This document shows, piece after piece, positions 24,543 to 32,865 of a DNA stretch of 64,000 nt. The notes under the pieces were generated by a model that was given only the letters and a program-made list of their open reading frames with translations, ran no database searches and was not told where the DNA came from. The stretch's first letter is position 1. Each line of letters opens with the position of its first letter. A program made the position numbers and the translations under genes. The DNA lies in NCBI GenBank assembly GCA_016185065.1, contig JACPOL010000008.1:558001-622000 (forward strand), given 5' to 3'. The stretch is from Chlamydiales bacterium (GTDB lineage: Bacteria > Chlamydiota > Chlamydiia > Chlamydiales > Rhabdochlamydiaceae).

Positions 24543-27500
24543 TTCTTTTTTGGAGTGCGGCGACTCGGCGCCGCTTTTCTCGAGATCGACCTGGCGATCT
24601 CTCTTTGGGAAAATCGACAAGTCGATTTTAAGAAAAAGCGGCGCCACATCGTTTACGATGATCCCGCGGAACTGCTCAAAGCAGGCCTTCACTCGGTCTG
24701 TCGTCTGGATTGTGATGGAGATGCGATCTGTCACAGCAAAGCCTAGATCGCGGCGCATCGCGTTGATCTTGCTGATCAGCTCGCGCGCAAGCCCTTCCAT
24801 CAGAAGCTCCGGAGAGAGCTCTAGATCGAGTGCAACAGTAATTCCTTCGCTTGTGAGAGCGACGATCCCCTCTCGCACCTTGCGCTCAACGCTAATATCT
24901 TCAGGCGTGAGTTCGATCTTCTCTCCTTCAATCTCAAGTGTTAACGTCTCGCCGCGGAAGAGAGTCTTCAGCGCCTTCTGATCGAACGCCTCGATCGCCT
25001 TCTGCACCTCGCGCATCAGCTTGCCAACTTTTTTGCCCAGAATGCGGAAGTTTGGCTTCGCAGCAAGGGCCACAAAGGAGGACTCATCAGGCAGAAAAGT
25101 TACCTTCTTTACATTGAGCTCATCTGCAATGAGTCCATCCTGCTTTTTCAAAGCAGAAAGAACAGCCTCATCCGAGCAGATCACATGCGCATTCGCAAGA
25201 GGCTGGCGCACCTTCATCTTCTGCTCTTTACGCAGAGCATGTCCTGAACTTACCACGGTCTGCACGGAGGCCATCTCTCTTTCAAGCGACTCATCTCGCA
25301 GTTTAGAGTCGTAAAGCGGGAAGTCGTTTAGATGCACAGAAGGCTGCGCCTTCTCATGCCTTAAACGCAGATAGATCGCCTCACTCAAGAAGGGAACAAA
25401 AGGAGCCGCAATCTGAGACACAGTTAGAAGCACATGGTAGAGCGTACCAAACGCCTCATCGCGATCCTGCGACGCCTCATCCGCCCAGAAGCGCGGGCGC
25501 GACCTACGGATATACCAGTTTGTGAGCTGCTCAATGAACTCGACAAACGGCAGCACCGCCTTTCCAAGCGTATACTCATTCATCGCGCTTGTAACCTGCT
25601 GCGTCAGCTTCTGCAGAAGAGAGAGAATCCAGCGATCGATATCCGCCTTCGGAGAGAGCGAGCTCTTCTCTTTCGGCTTCCATGCGTAGATCTCAGCGTA
25701 GGTCGCAAGGAAGTGGTAGGAGTTCCAGAGTGGAATTAGCACCTGGCGCATCACAAGCTCAACGCCGCGTTCTGTGAAACGCAGATCTTCCGCTTGAACT
25801 GCAGGGCTATTTAGAAGATAGAGCCTAAGCGCATCTGCTCCATACTGGTTGAAGACGATCTCTGGTTCCGGATAGTTCTTCAAACGCTTGGACATCTTAT
25901 TGCCATCTTCGGCCAGGATGATTCCATTCACGATCACATTCTTAAACGCGGGCTTCTTAAATAGCGCAACAGAGAGAACGTTTAGTGTGTAGAACCAGCC
26001 GCGCGTCTGATCGAGCCCCTCGCCGATAAAGTCGGCGGGGAAGCCCTGCATCGTGCTCTCCTTCTGTTCGAAGGGGAAGTGGTTCTGCGCGTAGGGCATC
26101 GAGCCCGACTCGAACCAGCAGTCAAAAACTTCGGTAATTCTTCTAAAGGTCTTTCCATTCTCTTCGAAGGTCAAGTCGTCGATAAAGTGGCGATGGAGAT
26201 CGTCGATCTTCTTTCCCGTGCGCTCTTCAAGCTCTTGAACGCTTGAAATAACGATGCAGTCGCCTCTATCGTTCCGCCAGATCGGAATAGGTGTGCCCCA
26301 GTAGCGATTGCGAGAGATCGCCCAGTCGCGCGCATTCTCGAGCCACTTTCCAAAGCGTCCCTCTTTGATATGCTCCGGCACCCAGTGGATCTCTCCATTG
26401 CATGCGATGAGCTCATGCTTTAGTTTCTCCACGCCGACAAACCAGGTCTTTACAGCTTTGTAGATCAGCGGAGTATCCGAGCGCCAGCAGAAGGGGTAGC
26501 GGTGGCGGATCTGTCCGTGATGAAAGACCTTATTCTCCTGCTTCAGCCTCTTGATGATCTCTTTATCTGCATCTTTGACGTAGATCCCCTCGTAGTCGGG
26601 CACTTCGTGTGTGTATCTTCCGTTGTGATCTACAGGGCAGACCACCTCGATCCCCTCGCGGGTGCAGACAAAGAAGTCCGCTTCGCCGAAGCCGGGCGCT
26701 GCATGCAGAACTCCCGTTCCATCTTCCGCTGTCACGCAATCGTCGACAAGAATGTGGAAAGCGCGTGGATCTCTCTTTGTGTCGAAGTAGGGAAAGAGCG
26801 GAATATAAGCTAGCTTTGCAAGAGACTCACCCTTGAAGGTCGCTAAAATCTCAATTGCTTCCGGATCTTTGAAGTACTCACCGAGACGCGACTTTGCGAG
26901 AATATAGTGGCTTCCACTTTTGAGCTCTTTCACTTTTACGTAGTCGAGATCCCCTCTCACAATCAGTGCCAGGTTCATCGGTAGAGTCCAGGGCGTCGTC
27001 GTCCAGACCAGCACTTTTGTATCTGGCTGATCCTTCAGGGTGAACATCAGCGTAAGCGAAGGATCATCCACATCGCGGTAGTTTAAATTCGCTTCGAAGT
27101 TAGACAGCGGCGTTCCCAGCTTTGCAGAAAAGGGCATCACCTTGAAACCTTCGTAGACCAGGTTGCGGCCGTAGAGCTGTCCGAAGACCCACCAGACCGA
27201 CTCCATGAAATCCTTGTCCATCGTGCGGTAGGGATTGCGGAAGTCCACCCAGCGGCCCATGCGGTCTACAGTGCGCTCCCACTCCTGCGTGTAGCGCAGA
27301 ACAATCTTGCGGCACTCCTCGTTAAAAGCAGCGAGTCCAAACTTCTCAATGGCGACAGCACCAGAGAGCTCCTTCGCCTTCTCAATCTCGTTCTCCACAG
27401 GCAGACCATGGCAGTCCCACCCAAAGCGGCGAGGCACATAGAACCCCTTCATCGTCCAGTAGCGAAGAACAGCATCTTTGATCGTGCCAGCCAGAATGTG

Positions 27501-27668
27501 GCCGTAATGAGGAAGCCCCGTTGCAAATGGAGGCCCATCGTAAAAAGAGAAGAGCGGAGCCCCCTCTCTCTGTGCAAGAGACTTTTCAAAAATCTTCTCC
27601 CGCTTCCAGAATTCTAAAACCTTCTCCTCTCTACCAGGAAAAGTCTCGTGAGTCTCCGTCTCAAACAT
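24447..27668 (-). CDS. ileS: Isoleucyl-tRNA synthetase with a repeat-derived C-terminal tail
   Basis: A 1073-residue class I synthetase that charges tRNA-Ile. The HIGH-type motif is GPPFATGLPHYGHI near the start; the KMSKS motif is GNKMSKRLKN. The editing domain and anticodon-binding helices are present, of the eukaryote-like type 2 found in chlamydiae. The last ~66 codons are not IleS: after IIVNDVAPLF the frame enters palindrome C and then reads antisense through the end of lepB before a stop. So the native C-terminus was replaced. Normal chlamydial IleS is, from memory, about 1040 residues. The core enzyme should still work, as the gene is essential. Confidence 0.9.
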   Translation of the reverse strand: MFETETHETFPGREEKVLEFWKREKIFEKSLAQREGAPLFSFYDGPPFATGLPHYGHILAGTIKDAVLRYWTMKGFYVPRRFGWDCHGLPVENEIEKAKELSGAVAIEKFGLAAFNEECRKIVLRYTQEWERTVDRMGRWVDFRNPYRTMDKDFMESVWWVFGQLYGRNLVYEGFKVMPFSAKLGTPLSNFEANLNYRDVDDPSLTLMFTLKDQPDTKVLVWTTTPWTLPMNLALIVRGDLDYVKVKELKSGSHYILAKSRLGEYFKDPEAIEILATFKGESLAKLAYIPLFPYFDTKRDPRAFHILVDDCVTAEDGTGVLHAAPGFGEADFFVCTREGIEVVCPVDHNGRYTHEVPDYEGIYVKDADKEIIKRLKQENKVFHHGQIRHRYPFCWRSDTPLIYKAVKTWFVGVEKLKHELIACNGEIHWVPEHIKEGRFGKWLENARDWAISRNRYWGTPIPIWRNDRGDCIVISSVQELEERTGKKIDDLHRHFIDDLTFEENGKTFRRITEVFDCWFESGSMPYAQNHFPFEQKESTMQGFPADFIGEGLDQTRGWFYTLNVLSVALFKKPAFKNVIVNGIILAEDGNKMSKRLKNYPEPEIVFNQYGADALRLYLLNSPAVQAEDLRFTERGVELVMRQVLIPLWNSYHFLATYAEIYAWKPKEKSSLSPKADIDRWILSLLQKLTQQVTSAMNEYTLGKAVLPFVEFIEQLTNWYIRRSRPRFWADEASQDRDEAFGTLYHVLLTVSQIAAPFVPFLSEAIYLRLRHEKAQPSVHLNDFPLYDSKLRDESLEREMASVQTVVSSGHALRKEQKMKVRQPLANAHVICSDEAVLSALKKQDGLIADELNVKKVTFLPDESSFVALAAKPNFRILGKKVGKLMREVQKAIEAFDQKALKTLFRGETLTLEIEGEKIELTPEDISVERKVREGIVALTSEGITVALDLELSPELLMEGLARELISKINAMRRDLGFAVTDRISITIQTTDRVKACFEQFRGIIVNDVAPLFLKIDLSIFPKRDRQVDLEKSGAESPHSKKELEFEGELVAAVVDDAPSAEEDTCDCPDDSSW
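24543..24645. repeat. Palindromic element C (inverted, truncated copy of element B) inside the 3' end of ileS
   Basis: It starts TTCTTTTTTGGAGTGCGGCG right after the lepB stop and repeats the arm and centre of element B in the opposite orientation. The far arm is cut after AAGAAAAAGCGGCGCC (24630-24645), where ileS coding sequence resumes. About 20 bases of the second arm are missing, which suggests a deletion or recombination at GGCGCC. Confidence 0.85.
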
Positions 27669-27681
27669 ATAACCATAAAAT

Positions 27682-27714
27682 AAAAAAAAGATCGGCTAAT
27701 CGTAGCCGATCTTT
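27682..27714 (-). terminator. Rho-independent terminator after the 27745-28320 gene
   Basis: A perfect 12-bp stem (AAAGATCGGCTA with TAGCCGATCTTT, 27687-27714, loop of four) is followed on the minus strand by a run of T. It ends the minus-strand gene above and separates it from ileS. Confidence 0.85.
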
Positions 27715-27744
27715 AGAGTTTTAAGCTAGCAAGTCAGTTTAAGG

Positions 27745-28320
27745 CTATCTGCCTCCGAGGACATATCCTCCCCTGGGTCCACCTGGCGCAGCGGGACGAG
27801 GAGCCCCTTCTGACCAGAGCAGAAAGTCTCTAAGAGGCGTGGCACCCTCGAAAATTGCATTGTATACCGCCTGAACAGTATTTTTTCCATATTCTGGACT
27901 AAACACCCCCACAACACCTGCTCCAATAAGCGCGCTTGATGCCCCAGCGATTACAAGAAATTTTCTGCACAAGAATCCCATTCTTTCGCTCTCTCCATTC
28001 GTAATACGAGTGAACAGATAAGCGATCGCAAAGATTCCGCTAAGAAAAAGGTTGTAGATTGTAGAAACAAAGGAGATAAATCCAACCTCTACATACTTGC
28101 CTCGAGGAGTCATAAAATCCCCTTCGCTCACCGGCCCACAGGCCGCAAAAAGCGCTGAAGTGAGGGCAGTGCTGCTCCCAATAACTTCTTTTGTAATGAA
28201 ATGTATTGAACGCACCTCTTTTCCAGCCTGAATGAATAAATCCGCTAATCCTCCAATAAGTTGACCCACATCATCTCGGCTAGGAACTCTGTCAAAAAGC
28301 CCATGAATATTTGACGCCAT
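27745..28320 (-). CDS. Hypothetical membrane protein with Gly/Pro-rich tail
   Basis: A 191-residue protein with hydrophobic stretches near 45-62 (ALTSALFAACG), 80-105 (FISFVSTIYNLFLSGIFAIAYLF) and 120-140 (FLVIAGASSALIGAGVVGVF). The tail is rich in Gly, Pro and Ala (APRPAAPGGPRGGYVLGGR). No family is recognised. A clean start, its own terminator and an AT-rich leader support a real single-gene unit. It lies between ileS and the tmRNA gene. A host-membrane or inclusion location is possible but nothing proves it. Confidence 0.6.
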   Translation of the reverse strand: MASNIHGLFDRVPSRDDVGQLIGGLADLFIQAGKEVRSIHFITKEVIGSSTALTSALFAACGPVSEGDFMTPRGKYVEVGFISFVSTIYNLFLSGIFAIAYLFTRITNGESERMGFLCRKFLVIAGASSALIGAGVVGVFSPEYGKNTVQAVYNAIFEGATPLRDFLLWSEGAPRPAAPGGPRGGYVLGGR

Positions 28321-28506
28321 TATTGTACCTTTGTTGTTTTCAATAAGTTAGACCATCTATTTTACCGTTTTAATAGAATTTGTTAGAAGCCTAAAATATC
28401 CCCATTACACTCTTCAAACCTCTAAAAACAAGCTGTTTGCATGTGTAAAAAATCGTTTTTAAACTCCCCCTCGCACTTTATTGGAGATTTTGATAAGATC
28501 TGTTGT

Positions 28507-28881
28507 GGGGGTGTAAAGGTTTCGACTTGGAAACAAAGTATTAGTGGCATGCGGAGGATGATCGGTTGGCCTCCTAAAAAATCCGGTTAAACAAGAACTG
28601 ATAAAGAAGAAATTTCTTATCTAGAGGCTGCTTAAGGTCTAACCGCCTTTAGCGTCCGATAGTCTGATGCCTGACCAGGAGCGTTAGAACTGTCGTCATC
28701 AACCCTGGTGTGGATCTCCCGACTTCTTCCCTTCTTCGAGGGAGAGTCCGAGACAAGAAGAAGAGCGTTGGCTCGTAGTGTGGTGTCTTTCATCAGAGCC
28801 AATGTACAACTAAAGACGCTAAGCATGTAGGCGCTAATAGGGAGTTTGCTAAGGACGAGAGTTCGATTCTCTCCACCTCCA
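28507..28881 (+). ncRNA. ssrA: Transfer-messenger RNA (tmRNA)
   Basis: A one-piece tmRNA of about 375 bases. The 5' end GGGGGTGTAAAGGTTTCGACT and the 3' end GTTCGATTCTCTCCACCTCC-A form the alanine-tRNA-like part: a 7-bp acceptor stem (GGGGGTG with CACCTCC, one G-T pair), a T arm with TTCGATTC, and A as discriminator; CCA is not encoded. The tag reading frame probably resumes at ACA (28591), just after GGTTAA, and reads TRTDKEEISYLEAA with stop TAA at 28633-28635. The tag ends EAA rather than the usual LAA. It rescues stalled ribosomes together with SmpB. A strong terminator follows at once. Confidence 0.95.
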
Positions 28882-28885
28882 ATCC

Positions 28886-28916
28886 AAAAGGCTAGGTTAA
28901 TACCTAGCCTTTTTTA
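28886..28916 (+). terminator. Rho-independent terminator of the tmRNA gene
   Basis: A perfect 10-bp stem (AAGGCTAGGT and ACCTAGCCTT, 28888-28897 with 28102-type loop of four bases, second arm 28902-28911) is followed by TTTT. It starts five bases after the tmRNA end. Confidence 0.9.
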
Positions 28917-29031
28917 TTGGAGGTGAGCAAGGCAACAGTTTGCCTTGCGTGAGAGAATCGAGTTGAGCGAAGTGAAACAGAGCGAGACTGCCGGCCCGGC
29001 AGACTTGGGGCACCGCCCCTAGCGCGAGGGC

Positions 29032-29086
29032 TTCTCTCCACCTCCAATACACAGGCCGGGCCAAAAGCCCGGCCTTTTTTATTGGA
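29032..29086 (+). repeat. Duplicated tmRNA 3' end with its own terminator
   Basis: TTCTCTCCACCTCCAAT (29032-29048) repeats the last 15 bases of tmRNA plus two (28867-28883), 165 bases downstream. A new terminator stem then follows, and CCTTTTTTATTGG recurs after each stem. The whole 28882-29212 region holds no convincing gene: only this duplication, two terminators and a CG-rich stretch. A 3' duplication at ssrA is what an integrated element leaves as its attachment sites, but no integrase is seen. Confidence 0.7.
29053..29082 (+). terminator. Second rho-independent terminator downstream of tmRNA
   Basis: Stem AGGCCGGGC (29053-29061) pairs exactly with GCCCGGCCT (29067-29075) and is followed by a T run. 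It belongs to the duplicated tmRNA tail. Confidence 0.8.
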
Positions 29087-29097
29087 AAAGCGCCGCT

Positions 29098-29118
29098 AAG
29101 AAAAACGGACGGAAAATG
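29098..29118. repeat. 21-bp direct repeat, left copy, upstream of the YVTN gene
   Basis: The sequence AAGAAAAACGGACGGAAAAT plus one base is identical to 30586-30606. The two copies bracket the 29213-30586 gene, and the right copy runs into the 114-bp dispersed repeat. Confidence 0.8.
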
Positions 29119-29212
29119 GACTTCGCTTGCTGTCAACTTTTGTTTTAGAAATTGCTTGCACCTTTTATCATTTGAAAACACAATATTTTTTTAGAAAAAA
29201 TGGAGAGAGAAG

Positions 29213-30586
29213 ATGAAACGCTGCATTCCACTCATGGCGCTTTACGTTTCGAGTCTTGTGGGAAACGATCTTCACGCGCAGGACCCCGTCGCGTATATAA
29301 CCGATTTTTCTTCGAGTAATAGCGTGTATGCTGTCGACACAGTAACAAATAGCGTGATCGCCACGATCAACGTCTCCTCAACCTCAGAATATCCAGGAAT
29401 TGCCATCACTCCCGATGGGGCGAAGGTCTATGTCGCCTTAGATAGCGGTGTTGTGGATGTAATCGACACCAGAACAAACACTGTCACTGCTTCTGTCTCT
29501 CTTCCGGGAGCTGCATTTTTTTTTCCTGCCGTCACACCTGACGGATCTAAAGTGTTTGTCACAAACTACAGCACTACCAATAACAATATCGTCGTTATCG
29601 ATACAATAACAGACACCTTGATCACAACTATCGATGTCGGATCGACATCTGAATTTATCACCTATGCGAAGGGAAAGGCCTTTATCAGCATAGACAACAA
29701 CTCTGTTGCTATCGTCAATGCCGCAACGAATGCACTCATTACAACAACGCCAGTAGGGGCCTTTCCTTATGGAATAAAAACTACTCCTAACGGGGAGGAG
29801 GTCTATGTTGCCTGCCTTAATGCAGCCGCAGTAAACGTTCTCTCTGCAACGACTAATGCTGTAGTTGCAACAATTGATGTGGGAGGAGAACCGCTGTTTA
29901 CAACCTTTTCGGCTTTAGAAAATAGAGCTTACATCGTCAACTTTAACTCTAATGACGTATCTGTGATCGACCTCACTTCACATGCAGTTGTGGCCACAGT
30001 TGGAGTGGGAGGACTTCCCCTTTTTGCTCTCTCATCTCCAGATGGGACAAAGGTCTATGTAGTTGCCGCAGATGGCTCGATGAGCGTCATTGATACTAGT
30101 TCAAATGCGGTTATTGCCACTATTCCTCTTGGAAATAGATGCGATAACATTGCTTTTGTTCCTGACAAAACCCAGCTGGTTGCACCTCTTCGAAATGGAG
30201 GTGGAGTTCTCATCATCGATACAACGACCAACACGGTAGAAGCGACGATTCCTGTTCCTGGTGCTGATCTTTTTGCACTCACCATCTTTGAAGGGCTCCA
30301 AGCTCCCTCAGCTCCCATGCACCTCTCTGCGAAAGCAAGAAAAGACATCTTCTTAACAGAATCTGATTACTTCATCGTTTTAAACTGGACTGCCAGCCCC
30401 TCTAGCAGCGTCACAAGCTACAAAATTTTAAGAAATGGCACCCAGATCGGCACAGTGGCGAGCACCTCTCCTTTGACCTTTCAAGATCACCATCGAAAAA
30501 AGGGCAAAACATATACCTACGAAGTGATCGCTGTGAACAGCTCAGGGGATAGCTCTCCCGCTACTGTAACCGTGAAAGCCGGTTAA
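29213..30586 (+). CDS. Secreted YVTN beta-propeller protein with C-terminal fibronectin type III domain
   Basis: A 457-residue protein with a signal peptide (about 1-24, ending LHAQ). Residues 25-360 hold about eight repeats of ~42 residues with the YVTN pattern, such as VFVTNYSTTNNNIVVIDTIT and VYVACLNAAAVNVLSATTNAVVATIDVG, predicting a beta-propeller. An FN3 domain follows (about 362-457; APSAPMHLSAKA...LNWTASPSSSVTSYKILRNG). Such proteins are surface or extracellular binding modules. The gene sits alone between 21-bp direct repeats just downstream of tmRNA, with no obvious terminator of its own, so recent arrival as a cassette is possible. Confidence 0.85.
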   Translation: MKRCIPLMALYVSSLVGNDLHAQDPVAYITDFSSSNSVYAVDTVTNSVIATINVSSTSEYPGIAITPDGAKVYVALDSGVVDVIDTRTNTVTASVSLPGAAFFFPAVTPDGSKVFVTNYSTTNNNIVVIDTITDTLITTIDVGSTSEFITYAKGKAFISIDNNSVAIVNAATNALITTTPVGAFPYGIKTTPNGEEVYVACLNAAAVNVLSATTNAVVATIDVGGEPLFTTFSALENRAYIVNFNSNDVSVIDLTSHAVVATVGVGGLPLFALSSPDGTKVYVVAADGSMSVIDTSSNAVIATIPLGNRCDNIAFVPDKTQLVAPLRNGGGVLIIDTTTNTVEATIPVPGADLFALTIFEGLQAPSAPMHLSAKARKDIFLTESDYFIVLNWTASPSSSVTSYKILRNGTQIGTVASTSPLTFQDHHRKKGKTYTYEVIAVNSSGDSSPATVTVKAG

Positions 30587-30606
30587 AGAAAAACGGACGG
30601 AAAATG
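30586..30606. repeat. 21-bp direct repeat, right copy
   Basis: Identical to 29098-29118. It begins at the last base of the YVTN stop codon and ends at the first base of the second copy of the 114-bp dispersed repeat. Confidence 0.8.
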
Positions 30607-30719
30607 AACGGCCCCTCGCCGCAATCCCGGCTCTTTGGGGCCGGGTCCAGGCGGGATTCATATTCTCTTTTATCCTTAAACCGAAGAGGATCTCCTTTCT
30701 TTAGGAAGTAGTTCTTTAA
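30606..30719 (+). repeat. Dispersed 114-bp intergenic repeat, copy 2
   Basis: It starts GAACGGCCCCTCGCCGCAAT and ends GTTCTTTAA, same orientation as copy 1. Differences are scattered single bases. Here it lies between two convergent genes, unlike copy 1. Confidence 0.8.
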
Positions 30720-30733
30720 AAGCTTCCGCTTTT

Positions 30734-32059
30734 TTAGTAGATATAGGGAATGAATTTATAGGGAACTGTCTCACAGTAACGCTCCCAGTCTTTCCCATAC
30801 TTTTTTGCACAGCGGACCCGGTCTCTATGATAGCGATGAGCGATCATGCTGATAAAAAAGAGAGGATAGAGATAGGGCAGCGCACTTCCAAATCCACAGC
30901 TAAGGCCCCAGGTGATAGCCATCACCGTGTCTGCAGTGTAGTGGATCTTTCTTCCATATTTGTACCAGCCATCAACTAGGAGCAGATCTCCGGAAGCCGT
31001 CTCAAGGGCTTTAGGATTTTTGAGTGTTCCCCATGGCAGTTGAGGAAATGTCTTTCGTGAAAAAAAGGTTCCTCTTAACTGCATGCGAAAGCGATTTTTC
31101 TGACTGTTTGCGGTATCCCAAACATAATACGCTAAAAACAGAGTTGCGAATAGACTCCACATGAACAGAGAGGAGTGTTGAGGGTTGTTCTTTAAAATAT
31201 AAAACGATTGAAAGCAGTAGACAAAAGGGACGCCGACATAATTCCAAAAGATCAACATCCACCCAAATTTTTCATAGAAGATATCCCATGTGGTCGGGAT
31301 GCACTCTTCTCCTTTCATGCAAGCATTTGTGTAGAGTCCATGCGCCACAATCATGAAGGCCATAGGCCCAGAGATCATTCCGTAGAGCTCATACTGTTTT
31401 GCAGCAGCAGACAAGGTAAGCAAGAAGAGCAAAATCCAAGGGATACGGATTTCAGAGAAAAACTTGAGATCGACTTTCCCAATCCGTGGGTTGAGAATGA
31501 CTCCCATAAAAAAATTGTAAATTGGATTACCAGAAGAGGAATTTCCACTACGAGAGAAGGTTCCAACGAGATACAACCAGACGGCCAAGAAATTGGCTGA
31601 AATCATTCCGATGGTAATCAAGGATCCCATCTCATCCCCTAATCTTGAAATAGGAAAGAGTCCTGTATATTGCAAAAGCACAACAAGCGCCAAGGTTACA
31701 TACCAGCACCCGATTCCATTGCAGAGATAGGTTCGCTGTTGGTTGTTTTCAGAAGGAACAGGAAGGCCCTTGATCAGAATTCCCGGCACGATCCAAGCAA
31801 GCGCAAATTGAACTCCTATAAAACCGAGATATATCACTGCTGCAGAATAGGTGGGGGCAGCGCCCGTACTGATATGCTGACCCATTCTGCCGAGAAATGG
31901 AAGAAAATCCTGAAGAGAGGAGGGATAAGCAAGAGTGCCGTTATAGTAGGTTAGACAGATCCAAAGATAGTAGACTAGGCAGTGTGAAAACGCGATGATA
32001 ATGCAATTGCCAATCGGTCCTCCAAATTCATAGTCGCGCCCTGATTTCTTCTGCTCCAT
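30734..32059 (-). CDS. Sterol reductase family membrane protein (ERG4/ERG24, delta-14/delta-7 reductase-like)
   Basis: A 441-residue polytopic protein with about nine or ten helices. The C-terminal half carries the family signature: FRMQLRGTFFSRKTFPQLPWG, LLVDGWYKYGRKIHYTADTVMAI, and the end AHRYHRDRVRCAKKYGKDWERYCETVPY followed by KFIPYIY, which binds NADPH and the sterol in delta-14 reductases and 7-dehydrocholesterol reductase. These enzymes reduce double bonds in the sterol nucleus at the ER membrane of eukaryotes. Bacterial copies are rare and mostly found in intracellular lineages. No other sterol gene is nearby, so it probably acts on host sterols. Bond specificity cannot be read. Confidence 0.85.
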   Translation of the reverse strand: MEQKKSGRDYEFGGPIGNCIIIAFSHCLVYYLWICLTYYNGTLAYPSSLQDFLPFLGRMGQHISTGAAPTYSAAVIYLGFIGVQFALAWIVPGILIKGLPVPSENNQQRTYLCNGIGCWYVTLALVVLLQYTGLFPISRLGDEMGSLITIGMISANFLAVWLYLVGTFSRSGNSSSGNPIYNFFMGVILNPRIGKVDLKFFSEIRIPWILLFLLTLSAAAKQYELYGMISGPMAFMIVAHGLYTNACMKGEECIPTTWDIFYEKFGWMLIFWNYVGVPFVYCFQSFYILKNNPQHSSLFMWSLFATLFLAYYVWDTANSQKNRFRMQLRGTFFSRKTFPQLPWGTLKNPKALETASGDLLLVDGWYKYGRKIHYTADTVMAITWGLSCGFGSALPYLYPLFFISMIAHRYHRDRVRCAKKYGKDWERYCETVPYKFIPYIY

Positions 32060-32128
32060 TCCACTCCCTCCGTTTTATATCCGCCAGTTCGAAAAAAGCC
32101 GGATTTCTTAAAGAGAGGTAATAGTGAA

Positions 32129-32725
32129 TTAATATAAATTTTTTTGCAATGAGTTGTGAGGGATGTTCCAAATGTCGAAGACCTTTTGGAGATCCAGATT
32201 CTCGGGCTTGCCTTCGATCTTATCTGCTAATGTGCAGAGGCCTGTGATAACCTGCTGCTGCGCTTGAGAAAGCGCATCGGGGCTGCCACCATGCGCACTG
32301 CTGACGATACCCTCAAACAGTCGGTAGTAATAGAGAAAGGCTCCGGGATCATCGACAAATTGGTACTCGCCGCACTCACCCATTTCGCAAACTTCCTTGG
32401 GAGATTTGAATAAACCTGCAAATTTTACCAGTCGATTAGAAGCGTGTATGTTCACACTCCCCTCTTCTGAGGCGATCTCACTAAGACAGATGACATTGGT
32501 TGCTGAAACTAGAATATTCGACCTGCTTTTCAGAGGAGCTAAAAGAACAAGGCTCCACTCTTCACAGCTCAAACGGATCGGCCCTTGCGACTCCAAAGGA
32601 GAGTAAACAATGGCAAAAATAGCGCCATTAATCCCTACCAATTGCAGCCTATGATCTTCATTACTTTTAGGAAAAGTAATTAGCAATTTAGAACCAAGCT
32701 GCGCATTTCCACTCGAGCTTTCCAT
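32129..32725 (-). CDS. Hypothetical protein
   Basis: The ATG at 32725 is chosen because GGGGAGGA lies ten bases upstream; an earlier ORF start at 32749 would overlap this site. The 198-residue product is mostly beta-prone in its first half (LLITFPKSNEDHRLQLVGINGAIFAIVYS) and helical at the end. There is no signal peptide, membrane helix or recognised motif. It is divergent from the MntA-HepT pair. A strong ribosome site supports a real gene. Confidence 0.55.
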   Translation of the reverse strand: MESSSGNAQLGSKLLITFPKSNEDHRLQLVGINGAIFAIVYSPLESQGPIRLSCEEWSLVLLAPLKSRSNILVSATNVICLSEIASEEGSVNIHASNRLVKFAGLFKSPKEVCEMGECGEYQFVDDPGAFLYYYRLFEGIVSSAHGGSPDALSQAQQQVITGLCTLADKIEGKPENLDLQKVFDIWNIPHNSLQKNLY

Positions 32726-32865
32726 GATATTATTCCTCCCCTTGGGCAAGGGACGATTCTACAATAAAAATCCTTTAAAAACAAGAACCCAAAATCAGCA
32801 TTAAAATAACACTTTAAATGTTGGATATTTTGATAAAGTCCTTTTGTGCTATAACACAAAATAGC

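Noticed and set aside
24550..27617. Many ORFs of 60-143 codons opposite ileS
   Set aside because: They are shadows of ileS codon bias; none has a ribosome site or a recognisable motif.
28632..29181. Two minus-strand ORFs of 64 and 94 codons over and after tmRNA
   Set aside because: They run antisense to a confidently identified tmRNA and its duplicated tail, have no ribosome sites, and show no protein-like pattern.
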